Positions 1-7,685 of a stretch of 64,000 nucleotides of DNA are shown here, in pieces (position 1 is the first letter of the stretch; each line of letters begins with the position of its first letter). The position numbers and the translations under genes were made by a program. The notes beneath the pieces were generated by a model. It had not been told where the DNA came from. It saw only the letters and a program-made list of their open reading frames with translations, and made no database searches. Origin of the DNA: Marinobacterium rhizophilum (GTDB taxonomy: Bacteria; Pseudomonadota; Gammaproteobacteria; Pseudomonadales; Balneatricaceae); assembly GCF_024397915.1 (NCBI RefSeq), contig NZ_CP073347.1, positions 1,054,001-1,118,000 of the forward strand, written 5' to 3'.

Positions 1-254
1 TGATGTGTATCCGGCTCATTGAAGACCACGGCGATGCTGCCGTTCGCGCCGATGCATTGCAGCAGGTCCCGTGCCTGGGAGGCCGGTATCAACACGGTCA
101 GCCGCTGGCGGTTGCTGGTAACCCTGGCACCGAGTGCCCAGGCAAGGGTCGATTCACCGGCATCACTGCAGGCGGCAACCACGATGGATAACTGGCTGGT
201 GACAAAGCTCGCCAGCGCAGGGTCTAGCGGTTTTTGGCCGCTGTTGGCGTTCAT
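1..254 (-). CDS. FMN-binding split-barrel protein (pyridoxamine 5'-phosphate oxidase-like), N-terminal part
   Basis: The first 84 codons of a gene that leaves the window at its left edge. The visible N-terminus contains VAACSDAGESTLAWALG, then a strand pattern with RLTVLIP and a segment ending AVVFNEPDTH. This is the layout I associate with small proteins of the pyridoxamine 5'-phosphate oxidase-like split-barrel family, which bind FMN or related cofactors. The ATG at 254 has only a weak Shine-Dalgarno (GGACC), so the start could lie further upstream. The substrate cannot be inferred. It lies on the same strand downstream of puuR, 287 bp away, a gap in which I see no gene. Confidence 0.5.
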   Translation of the reverse strand, partial: MNANSGQKPLDPALASFVTSQLSIVVAACSDAGESTLAWALGARVTSNRQRLTVLIPASQARDLLQCIGANGSIAVVFNEPDTH

Positions 255-541
255 GCTGCAGGTCCGGCCTGATCTGCTGATGCCCTGATCAGGCGTTGGT
301 CATTCGGTGCTCTAAGCATTGCCGACAATGTGCTTGCAGGCAATGTCCAAAGGCGACATTGATACGACCAGCCGGATAAACCAACAGCTTCCCCCTGTCG
401 GTTCATGCTGTCATTTCGCTTTAGCCTGAAAAATTGGGCACAGCTGCGCAGACTGCCGGCCTTTTCCGGGACGACAAGATGTCGGTCGCACAGCATTCCG
501 CTTTGGGAGTTAGCCCGGTGGGTTAAGACGTTTGTTCGGCA

Positions 542-1084
542 TCAGAAGGTGGGCGGTGTATGGGCGCTGACAATGCGGCAGATTTTTTTGCTGCGGTTAC
601 GGAAACGGTGCGGGATCTGGGTTGAAAACGAATAGCTGTCACCGGCATTCAGGCGGTGCACTTCGCCGCCGATGGTCACTTCGATGGAACCTTCGATCAC
701 GGTGCCCGCCTCCTCGCCTTCGTGGGCCATCATCTCGGTGCCGGTATCGGCGCCGGGTTCGTAGCTTTCGATCAGCAATGCCAGGCCGGACTTGTTTTCA
801 ACGCTGCCCACCAGGCGCAATGCGATGCCATCACTGCCGATATCAATCAGTTCGTCCGGCCGGTACACCACCTTGTCGTGGGCATTCAGGTCCACGGTAA
901 AAAACTCGGTGACCGACATCGGAATGCCATCGAGTATTTTTTTCAGTGAGCTGACCGACGGGCTGACACGATTCTGTTCTATCATCGAAATCGTGCTGTT
1001 GGTCAGTCCAACCCGCTTGGCCAGTTCCCGCTGCGAGAAACCGTAGATCTGGCGGATTTTTTTGAGCCGGTCACCTACATCCAC
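542..1084 (-). CDS. puuR: PuuR-type transcriptional regulator (XRE HTH plus cupin)
   Basis: A 180-residue protein with an N-terminal helix-turn-helix of the XRE/Cro type (about residues 5-60, with FSQRELAKRVGLTNSTISMIE) and a C-terminal cupin beta-barrel (about 105-175, with HEGEEAGTVIEGSIEV). Length and domain order match E. coli PuuR (185 aa), which represses putrescine utilisation genes and is relieved by putrescine. It sits next to puuD and opposite puuA, which supports the assignment. A pair of TTGATCG half-sites lies about 30-50 bp upstream of its start, suggesting autoregulation and a promoter separate from puuD. Confidence 0.85.
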   Translation of the reverse strand: MDVGDRLKKIRQIYGFSQRELAKRVGLTNSTISMIEQNRVSPSVSSLKKILDGIPMSVTEFFTVDLNAHDKVVYRPDELIDIGSDGIALRLVGSVENKSGLALLIESYEPGADTGTEMMAHEGEEAGTVIEGSIEVTIGGEVHRLNAGDSYSFSTQIPHRFRNRSKKICRIVSAHTPPTF

Positions 1085-1112
1085 TCTTCAGACTCCCATC
1101 CTGATAAATATA

Positions 1113-1134
1113 TTGATCGCCGGGCGTTGATCGG
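1113..1134. promoter_or_regulatory. Candidate PuuR operator upstream of puuR
   Basis: Two direct TTGATCG half-sites start at 1113 and 1127, 14 bp apart, in the puuD-puuR gap. The same arrangement recurs upstream of puuA (2163 and 2177). That a motif repeats only in front of the puu genes is seen directly; binding by PuuR is inferred. Confidence 0.5.
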
Positions 1135-1230
1135 CCGCATCATAGCATGCCGCGACCGGATGAAAAGCGCAGGCCGCCTGCGGTCGACGTGCAATGCCAG
1201 GGTGCGAATGCCTGACGCTGAACACCGGCC

Positions 1231-2010
1231 TCAGGTCCTGCGTGCACGGGAGCGGGCCCGGCAGGCGCGACCAAAGGCCCTGAATATGGACTGATAAAAA
1301 GGATGCTCTGCCAGTTTCCATTCAGGATGCCACTGCACACCCAGCAAAAAGCCCGCGTTCGTGTCGGCGAGGCTAAAGGCCTCGATCAGGCCATCGGGGG
1401 CCAGGGCCTCGACCCGCAGCCCGGGCGCGAGGCGCTCCACACCCTGCCCGTGCAGGGAGTTGACCTGCTGCGTAAGTGCATTATTCATCAACTGTGCAAG
1501 CTGCCCCCCTTGCTGCAAGGTAACCGGATGGCGCCTGGCATACTGCTGCTGCAGGGGTTCGTCCTTGTTTTCCCTGTGATCCTGCAGCCCTGCCACCGCA
1601 TGCACCGCCTGATGGAGGCTGCCGCCCAGAGCCACATTGATTTCCTGGAAGCCACGACAGATACCCAGAACCGGAATCCGTTGCGTGACGGCCGCCCGGA
1701 TCAGGCCGAGGGTAGTAGCATCGCGCAACGGGTCAGTCTGCATACTGTCCTGTTGCCAGGCCGCGCCATAATGGCTGGGGTCGATATTGGAATAGCTGCC
1801 AGTCAGCAGTATGCCGTCCAGGTGCTCGAGCATCTCGAGGCACTCTTCACCCAGTGCCGGCAGTAGCACCGCCGCGGCATCGGCGCCGCTGCGCACCGCC
1901 TGGATATACTTGTCGCCGACCATATGGAAAGGGTGCTGTCCAACCAGTCCGGTACAGGCGGGAACCCCTACCAGCGGCCGCGGTGCTCTGGCGCTTGACT
2001 GAGTTTTCAT
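1231..2010 (-). CDS. puuD: Gamma-glutamyl-gamma-aminobutyrate hydrolase
   Basis: A class I glutamine amidotransferase-like hydrolase of 259 residues. It frees GABA and glutamate from gamma-glutamyl-GABA, the last glutamylated step of the Puu putrescine pathway, in the cytoplasm. The nucleophile elbow GICRG places the catalytic cysteine at residue 118, and GVQWHPE supplies the His228/Glu230 pair of the triad. An open frame extends 46 codons further upstream, but the ATG at 2010 is preferred because AGGGGC lies just before it and the protein then has the family length (E. coli PuuD 254 aa). Divergent from puuA across a 292-bp regulatory gap. Confidence 0.9.
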   Translation of the reverse strand: MKTQSSARAPRPLVGVPACTGLVGQHPFHMVGDKYIQAVRSGADAAAVLLPALGEECLEMLEHLDGILLTGSYSNIDPSHYGAAWQQDSMQTDPLRDATTLGLIRAAVTQRIPVLGICRGFQEINVALGGSLHQAVHAVAGLQDHRENKDEPLQQQYARRHPVTLQQGGQLAQLMNNALTQQVNSLHGQGVERLAPGLRVEALAPDGLIEAFSLADTNAGFLLGVQWHPEWKLAEHPFYQSIFRAFGRACRARSRARRT

Positions 2011-2022
2011 GAAGCCCCTCGA

Positions 2023-2183
2023 TTGATCTTTATATTCATCGACCATTAATGCGCTGAAACAGCTGCATTTCCGTAGCACGAGTCGATTTTGCAATATCGA
2101 AGCAAATAAGGAAACAGATAGGGGTAATATAATCAAAAAATGCGGCACAATTGATCAATAAATTGATCGCCCGGTATTGACCG
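2023..2183. promoter_or_regulatory. puuD-puuA divergent control region with TTGATC repeats
   Basis: The 292-bp gap between puuD and puuA holds TTGATC-type half-sites at 2023, 2151, 2163 and 2177 (the last as TTGACCG). The 2163/2177 pair has the same 14-bp spacing as the pair upstream of puuR. The half-site at 2177 can also serve as a -35 hexamer (TTGACC) for puuA, which would make repression by occlusion simple. The element is visible; its reading as a PuuR operator is inference. Confidence 0.5.
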
Positions 2184-2302
2184 CCAGAATTCGGTGTCGC
2201 TAAACTGTTCGATATAACAAACATCAAACCAGGTTTGTTCGGGCCGCTTCCGGCCCTCCCACGCTTAACGGGCGTGACCCCAAGAAACGCAAGGACAAGA
2301 CC

Positions 2303-3661
2303 ATGTCTTCCCACAGTCAGCACACCGAAGCCGCTACCTTTCTGCAACAGAATCCGGACATGGAGGCCATTGACCTCCTGATTCCCGACCTGAACGGTGT
2401 TATCCGCGGCAAGCGCATCGAGCGCGAAGGGCTGGAAAAGGTCTATCAGGATGGCGTAAACATGCCGGCATCCCTGTTTTCCCTCGACATTACCGGCAAT
2501 ACCGTCGAGAGCTGCGGCCTGGGACTGGAAATCGGCGAGCCCGACCGGATATGCCGGCCCGAGCCCGGTACCCTCAAGCTCGCGCCCTGGCAGCGCAGGC
2601 CGATGGCGCAGTTGCTGATGCACATGTACAACGAGGACGGCTCGCCCTTCTTCGGCGATCCGCGCCACGTGCTTGCCCGCGTGTTGCAAAAATTTGACGC
2701 CCTGGGCCTGACCCCGGTGGTTGCCGTTGAGCTGGAGTTCTACCTGATCGATCAGGAACGGGATGAGGAGGGCCGTCCGCAGCCGCCGGTTTCACCCCGC
2801 AGCGGCAAGCGCGACGAACACACCCAGGTGTACTCCATTACCAATCTCGATGATTATGCCAACCTGCTAGAAGAAATCGCCCAGTACACCGCCGAGCAGG
2901 ATATCCCCGCCGATACCGCCGTGGCGGAAAACGCACCGGGCCAGTTCGAAATCAACCTCAAGCACCAGGACGATGCGCTGGCGGCCTGTGACAATGCCCT
3001 GCTGCTCAAGCGGGTCATCAAGTCCGTGGCGGAACAGCACGGTATGGAAGCCTCCTTCATGGCCAAACCCTACGGCGAGGAAGCGGGCAATGGCATGCAC
3101 ATTCATATCAGCCTGCTGGATGCCCAGGGCAACAACCTGTTCGCCCAGCACCAGCAGATGCTGGAACACGCCGTGGGCGGCCTGCTGCAGCTGATGCCGG
3201 CGTCCATGGCGCTGTTTTGCCCCAACGTCAATTCCTACCGCCGCCTTCAGCCTGGCTACTACGTGCCAATCGCGCCCAACTGGGGTTATGACAACCGGAC
3301 CGTGGCAGTACGCATCCCAGCCGGGCCGGACGATGCCACCCGCATCGAACACCGCGTGTCCGGTGCCGATGCCAACCCCTACCTGGTCATGAGCGCCCTG
3401 CTGGCTGGCGTGCATCACGGCTTGCAGCAGGAAATCAAGCCCGGCCCCGACACTGAAGGCAATGCATTCGCGGACGAATCCATAGGCCTGCCCATCCGCA
3501 TGCCGGAAGCGCTCGAATTGTTCCGCCAGAACGAGGTGCTGCGTCAATACCTGGGCAGCGACTTTGTCGACCTGTATGACGGCTGCAAGTCCGATGAGCT
3601 GAGCCAGTTTGAGCGTCATGTGAGCGAACTGGAAACCCGGTGGTACTTGTCGACGCTGTAA
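2303..3661 (+). CDS. puuA: Gamma-glutamylputrescine synthetase (glutamine synthetase family)
   Basis: A 452-residue glutamine synthetase-fold ligase that joins glutamate to putrescine using ATP, the first committed step of the Puu pathway. Family motifs are all present: VAVELEFYLI (metal-binding glutamates), PGQFEINL, KPYGEEAGNGMHIHIS, NSYRRLQPG and RIEHRVSGADANPYL. The N-terminus (DLLIPDLNGVIRGKRI) is typical of PuuA-like rather than ammonia-assimilating enzymes, and the E. coli Tyr-adenylylation region is absent. It heads an apparent operon with an aldehyde dehydrogenase (95-bp gap) and puuB. Because the neighbours are puuR, puuD and puuB, putrescine is the most likely substrate; other polyamines or monoamines are possible. 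Confidence 0.9.
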   Translation: MSSHSQHTEAATFLQQNPDMEAIDLLIPDLNGVIRGKRIEREGLEKVYQDGVNMPASLFSLDITGNTVESCGLGLEIGEPDRICRPEPGTLKLAPWQRRPMAQLLMHMYNEDGSPFFGDPRHVLARVLQKFDALGLTPVVAVELEFYLIDQERDEEGRPQPPVSPRSGKRDEHTQVYSITNLDDYANLLEEIAQYTAEQDIPADTAVAENAPGQFEINLKHQDDALAACDNALLLKRVIKSVAEQHGMEASFMAKPYGEEAGNGMHIHISLLDAQGNNLFAQHQQMLEHAVGGLLQLMPASMALFCPNVNSYRRLQPGYYVPIAPNWGYDNRTVAVRIPAGPDDATRIEHRVSGADANPYLVMSALLAGVHHGLQQEIKPGPDTEGNAFADESIGLPIRMPEALELFRQNEVLRQYLGSDFVDLYDGCKSDELSQFERHVSELETRWYLSTL

Positions 3662-3756
3662 CGGATCCATCCCTGCGGGCCTGGAACTGAGCGGCTTCAG
3701 GCCCACTCACCCCATGGCTGCCCGGTTTCTATTTATATAAATATCAAGGTCTTGCG

Positions 3757-5178
3757 ATGGAAACATTAAACGATCTCTATATCGGCGGGCACTGGGTCCC
3801 GGCCGGCGGCGCGCCGCGTCAGCTGATCAATCCCGCCGATGGCAGCGTGCATGCCTGCGTTCGTGACGCCAATGCCGAGGATGTTGACCTGGCGGTCCGC
3901 GCAGCGCGGCGTGCCTTTGCCGCCTGGTCCGCAACCCCAAGCGCCGAGCGCGCCGCCTGCATCGAGCGCATCTGTGACGGGCTGCAAGCCCGCAGTGAAG
4001 AGCTGGCCGCAACCATCAGCCGGGAGATGGGCATGCCGCTGCACCTGGCCCGGGGCTGGCAGGTGGCAGGCCCCATCACGGGCATGCGCTCCTTTGTGGC
4101 TCGCACGGCACTGATGGACGAGGTTCGCCACGAAGGTCATTCGCTGATCCTGCGCGAAGCAATCGGCGTCTGTGCCTTCATCACGCCCTGGAACGTACCG
4201 CTACACCAGCTGGTGGGCAAGGTGGCGCCAGCGCTCGCGGCCGGCTGCACCATGGTGCTCAAACCGGCTGAAGCCACCCCGTTGCATGCACGAATATTTG
4301 CCGAAGTTGCGCACGCTGCGGGGTTGCCGGCGGGCGTGTTCAACCTGGTGACCGGTGATGGGCCCGGTGTCGGCGAGCCGCTGTGCACCCATCCTCAGGT
4401 AGATATGGTGTCTTTTACCGGCTCTACCCGGGCCGGCGTGCGCATTGCCCAGATGGCGGCGCCGGATATAAAGCGCGTGTGCCAGGAGCTCGGTGGCAAG
4501 TCGCCGCTGATCATCACCGAGGATGCGGATCTTGCGGCGGCAATTCGTTTTGGCGTACGCGACCTGATGGTCAATTCCGGTCAGATCTGCTGCTCGCTCA
4601 GTCGCATGCTGGTGCCGCGCAGCCGTTACGCCGAGGCCGTTGAGCTGGCGCGCCGGGAAGTCGAGGCCATTCGGGTCGGTCACCCCGAGTCGGACGAGAG
4701 CTTTATGGGCCCCATGAGTTCGGCTGCCCACCAGGCGCGGGTGCTGGAGGCCATTCGCCAAGGCCTGGCCCAGGGCGCCCGGCTGGTCTGCGGGGGCACC
4801 CAGCCACCCCAGGGGCTCGAGCAGGGCTGCTATGTACGCCCCACGCTGCTGGCCGATGTGACTAACGATATGGGCGTTGCCCGGGACGAGATTTTTGGCC
4901 CGGTCCTCTGCATGCTGGCCTTTGAAGGCATCGAAGATGCCATCGAGCAGGCCAATGACACGCCCTACGGGCTTGCGGCCGCCGTGTGGGCGGCGGATAT
5001 GGATCAGGCGCAGGGCATTGCCCGTCGGCTGCGCGCCGGCCAGGTAAGCATCAACGGCGCCGGCTGGAACTACTGCGCGCCCTTTGGCGGTTACAAGCAG
5101 TCAGGCAATGGCCGCGAATGGAGCGATGAAGGCTTGAGTGAGTTTGTCGAGATCAAGTCGATCCAGCTGCCTGAATAG
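3757..5178 (+). CDS. NAD(P)-dependent aldehyde dehydrogenase of the puu operon
   Basis: A 473-residue ALDH-superfamily enzyme. The catalytic glutamate is in QELGGKSP (E244) and the nucleophilic cysteine in NSGQIC (C278); FTGSTRAG is the cofactor-binding loop. Its position between puuA and puuB suggests the PuuC role, oxidising gamma-glutamyl-gamma-aminobutyraldehyde to gamma-glutamyl-GABA. By sequence it looks like a general ALDH subgroup rather than a close copy of E. coli PuuC, so I leave the symbol blank. Role from context is fairly secure; exact substrate is inferred. Confidence 0.85.
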   Translation: METLNDLYIGGHWVPAGGAPRQLINPADGSVHACVRDANAEDVDLAVRAARRAFAAWSATPSAERAACIERICDGLQARSEELAATISREMGMPLHLARGWQVAGPITGMRSFVARTALMDEVRHEGHSLILREAIGVCAFITPWNVPLHQLVGKVAPALAAGCTMVLKPAEATPLHARIFAEVAHAAGLPAGVFNLVTGDGPGVGEPLCTHPQVDMVSFTGSTRAGVRIAQMAAPDIKRVCQELGGKSPLIITEDADLAAAIRFGVRDLMVNSGQICCSLSRMLVPRSRYAEAVELARREVEAIRVGHPESDESFMGPMSSAAHQARVLEAIRQGLAQGARLVCGGTQPPQGLEQGCYVRPTLLADVTNDMGVARDEIFGPVLCMLAFEGIEDAIEQANDTPYGLAAAVWAADMDQAQGIARRLRAGQVSINGAGWNYCAPFGGYKQSGNGREWSDEGLSEFVEIKSIQLPE

Positions 5179-5264
5179 CGCCCCTTCGCGGCACCAGGGC
5201 ACTCAATACTGACTGAAATCCGCCAGCGCCGGTTCAGGTGGCTGTGCGAACACGAGACATCAAG

Positions 5265-6548
5265 ATGACAGCACAACAGCATACAGCGTCCTATTACGCC
5301 GCTTCCGCCAATGACACCCGGCAGCGGCCGGCCTTGCAGGGCGAAGCGACGGCGGATATCTGCGTCATTGGCGCAGGCTTCACGGGCCTGTCAAGTGCGC
5401 TGCATCTGGCCGAGCAGGGTTTCAGTGTGATTGTGCTCGAAGCCAGCCGGATCGGCTTTGGTGCGTCCGGCCGCAATGGTGGCCAGATCGTACACAGCTA
5501 CAGCCGCGACATGGATTTTATCGAGCAGCATTACGGCGCAGATACCGCCGATGCCATGGGGGCCATGGCATTTGAAGGTGGTCGCATTATTCGCGACTTT
5601 GTCCAGCGTTACCGTATCCAGTGCGACCTGAAGGATGGCGGCATCTTTGCCGCCTGCACCGGAGCTCAGCTGGATGCTCTGGCAAAGAAAAAACGCCTGT
5701 GGGAAAAACACGGCCATCAGCAGCTGGAAATGCTGGATGCCGACAGCATTCGCCAGCATATTGGCTCCACTCGCTACACCGGCGGCCTGCTTGACCGCAG
5801 CGGCGGGCATTTTCATCCGCTCAACCTGGTGCTCGGCGAAGCGGCCGCGCTGGAGTCCCTCGGCGGCGTCATCTACGAAGACTCAAAGGTAGTGCGGGTC
5901 GAGCAGGGAGCCCGGGTACGGCTGCATACCGGTCAGGGATCGGTGAGTGCGGCCCATGTAGTGGTCGCCGGCAACGCCTACCTTGATGGCCTGATTCCGC
6001 AGCTGGCGCAAAAATCCATGCCCTGCGGCAGCCAGGTACTGGCAACAGAGCCTCTCAGTGCCGCTGTGCAGCAGGCGTTACTGCCGCAGGGCCAGTGCGT
6101 CGAGGACTGCAACTACCTGCTGGACTACTACCGCCTCAGCGGCGATGGCCGGCTGATCTATGGTGGCGGCGTGACCTATGGCGCGCGCGAGCCCGGCAGG
6201 ATCGAGCAGCTGATTCGCCCGAACCTGATCAGGACCTTCCCGCAGCTGGCGACGGTAAAGGTGGATTTCGCCTGGACCGGCAACTTCCTGCTGACGCTGA
6301 TGCGGTTGCCGCAGTTCGGCCGTATTGGCAGCAATATCTACTATGCCCAGGGCTACAGCGGCCACGGAATCGCCAGTTCCCACCTGGCGGGGCGGTTGAT
6401 ATGCGATGCCATTCGCGGCGAGTCCGAACGTTTCGATGTATTTGCCGGCCTGCCGCAGTACAACTTTCCGGGCGGGCGCTTGCTGCGCGTGCCCCTGACG
6501 GCCATGGGCGCCTGGTACTACAGTTTGCGCGACAAGCTGGGCGTATGA
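5265..6548 (+). CDS. puuB: Gamma-glutamylputrescine oxidase
   Basis: A 427-residue FAD-dependent amine oxidase of the DAO/GlyA-like fold. The dinucleotide-binding motif VIGAGFTGLSSALHLAE is near residue 35, preceded by the signature SYYAASAND that also opens E. coli PuuB (426 aa). It oxidises gamma-glutamylputrescine to the aldehyde, releasing ammonia and H2O2. The ATG at 5265 is chosen over an in-frame GTG at 5238 because it matches the family N-terminus. Last gene of the puuA-aldehyde dehydrogenase-puuB run, ending 22 bp from the stop of a convergent gene. No putrescine permease is present nearby. Confidence 0.9.
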   Translation: MTAQQHTASYYAASANDTRQRPALQGEATADICVIGAGFTGLSSALHLAEQGFSVIVLEASRIGFGASGRNGGQIVHSYSRDMDFIEQHYGADTADAMGAMAFEGGRIIRDFVQRYRIQCDLKDGGIFAACTGAQLDALAKKKRLWEKHGHQQLEMLDADSIRQHIGSTRYTGGLLDRSGGHFHPLNLVLGEAAALESLGGVIYEDSKVVRVEQGARVRLHTGQGSVSAAHVVVAGNAYLDGLIPQLAQKSMPCGSQVLATEPLSAAVQQALLPQGQCVEDCNYLLDYYRLSGDGRLIYGGGVTYGAREPGRIEQLIRPNLIRTFPQLATVKVDFAWTGNFLLTLMRLPQFGRIGSNIYYAQGYSGHGIASSHLAGRLICDAIRGESERFDVFAGLPQYNFPGGRLLRVPLTAMGAWYYSLRDKLGV

Positions 6549-6570
6549 CCGCTGTCCGGGCTAACGGGCT

Positions 6571-7482
6571 TTAATGCTGTGCGCAGGCGGGCTCCAGGGT
6601 GCCAAGCATCCGGTCCCATTCGTCCAGATCCAGATCCTGCACGCCCTTGTTGCGAAAGCGATCCTGCGCCCTGAGCCAGTCATTGATGCAGGCCTGCTTG
6701 GCCCCCTGCTGGGCGCTCAGAAAGGCGCTGGGGTCAATCCGCACGCCCAGCACATCCAGTGTATCGGTCTTGAAGTTATAGGACTTGATAATGCCGCCGG
6801 CACAGGCGCCGGCGCCATTGGCGACATCCAGGTAGGGTTTCCAGTCCATAAAGGGAGGCTGGCTGCGACTACCTCCCACCCTGCCCGGCTGGCTCTCGCC
6901 GGCATGCTGCAGCATGAACAGGCGCCATTCATTCAGGCGAGTCGGATTCAGCAATCGAAAGGGTGTTGCCGCCGACAGGTAGATCAGGCGCTCGGCGCCC
7001 ACCTCGGACACGCGCAGCGCGCCATCATTGCAGCGATCACCTCCGGGTACATAGAGCAGCGGTTTTACCACCCGGTTTCCCTGTGGCTGCAGCAGCAGCC
7101 AGATGGAGCTGCGCAGGTTGCCGTAGCCATTCGCGGCCGTGACCTCGAACAGGGTCCATTTATCGTCACCGGTCTTGCTCGGCCAGTGCCCTGCCACGGC
7201 ATAGGCAATAAAGCCGCGAGCATATCCTTCATCGGTGCGACGCTGAGCCGTGTACGTGAGATCTGCCGCATCCTGGCCGGGAAAGATAACCACCGGGTAC
7301 TTGCCTGGCATTGCGTCGCAGGTGACCGGGCTAAAAGGGCTGTCGCCGGTCAGCCCTGCCAGCAGCTGATCAAAGCACAGCGGATGAATGGCGGCGCCAG
7401 GCGGAAAGACAGGATCGTCGGCGTTCAAGGGTGATATCGACAGCAGGCCCGACAGCGCGAGCCCCATCAAAAACCGTCGCAT
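6571..7482 (-). CDS. Exported protein of unknown function
   Basis: A 303-residue protein I do not recognise. It starts with a Sec-type signal peptide (about residues 1-21, MRRFLMGLALSGLL then a cut near NADD), so the product is probably periplasmic. It has several cysteines (for example in HPLCFDQ, PVTCDAMPG, GDRCNDG, GACAGG, KQACIN, EPACAQH) that could form disulfides. The start has a strong ribosome site (GGGGAGG) before the ATG at 7482. A long open frame on the opposite strand has no such features and is rejected. It converges on puuB and is not part of that operon. Confidence 0.7.
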   Translation of the reverse strand: MRRFLMGLALSGLLSISPLNADDPVFPPGAAIHPLCFDQLLAGLTGDSPFSPVTCDAMPGKYPVVIFPGQDAADLTYTAQRRTDEGYARGFIAYAVAGHWPSKTGDDKWTLFEVTAANGYGNLRSSIWLLLQPQGNRVVKPLLYVPGGDRCNDGALRVSEVGAERLIYLSAATPFRLLNPTRLNEWRLFMLQHAGESQPGRVGGSRSQPPFMDWKPYLDVANGAGACAGGIIKSYNFKTDTLDVLGVRIDPSAFLSAQQGAKQACINDWLRAQDRFRNKGVQDLDLDEWDRMLGTLEPACAQH

Positions 7483-7685
7483 CGCTCACCTCCCCGCCCC
7501 CGGCACGTCCTGTCTGCCTGTCGGTGCTTTCGTCTGGGTTTTGCTTCTGTGTTTTCGAATGCCGTCCTGGGCTGGATATTTTTTAAGTGTTGTCGTTAAG
7601 ACAGGTGCTGACCAGAATTTGCACCGTCTTTATGGTCATGTACAACGCCACTTAGTTGCACGAAATCGCTACACAGGCGCCAAGT

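Noticed and set aside
2036..2689. 217-codon minus-strand frame over the puuA start
   Set aside because: It overlaps the puuA coding start and the puuD-puuA control region and has no ribosome site; puuA has all family motifs.
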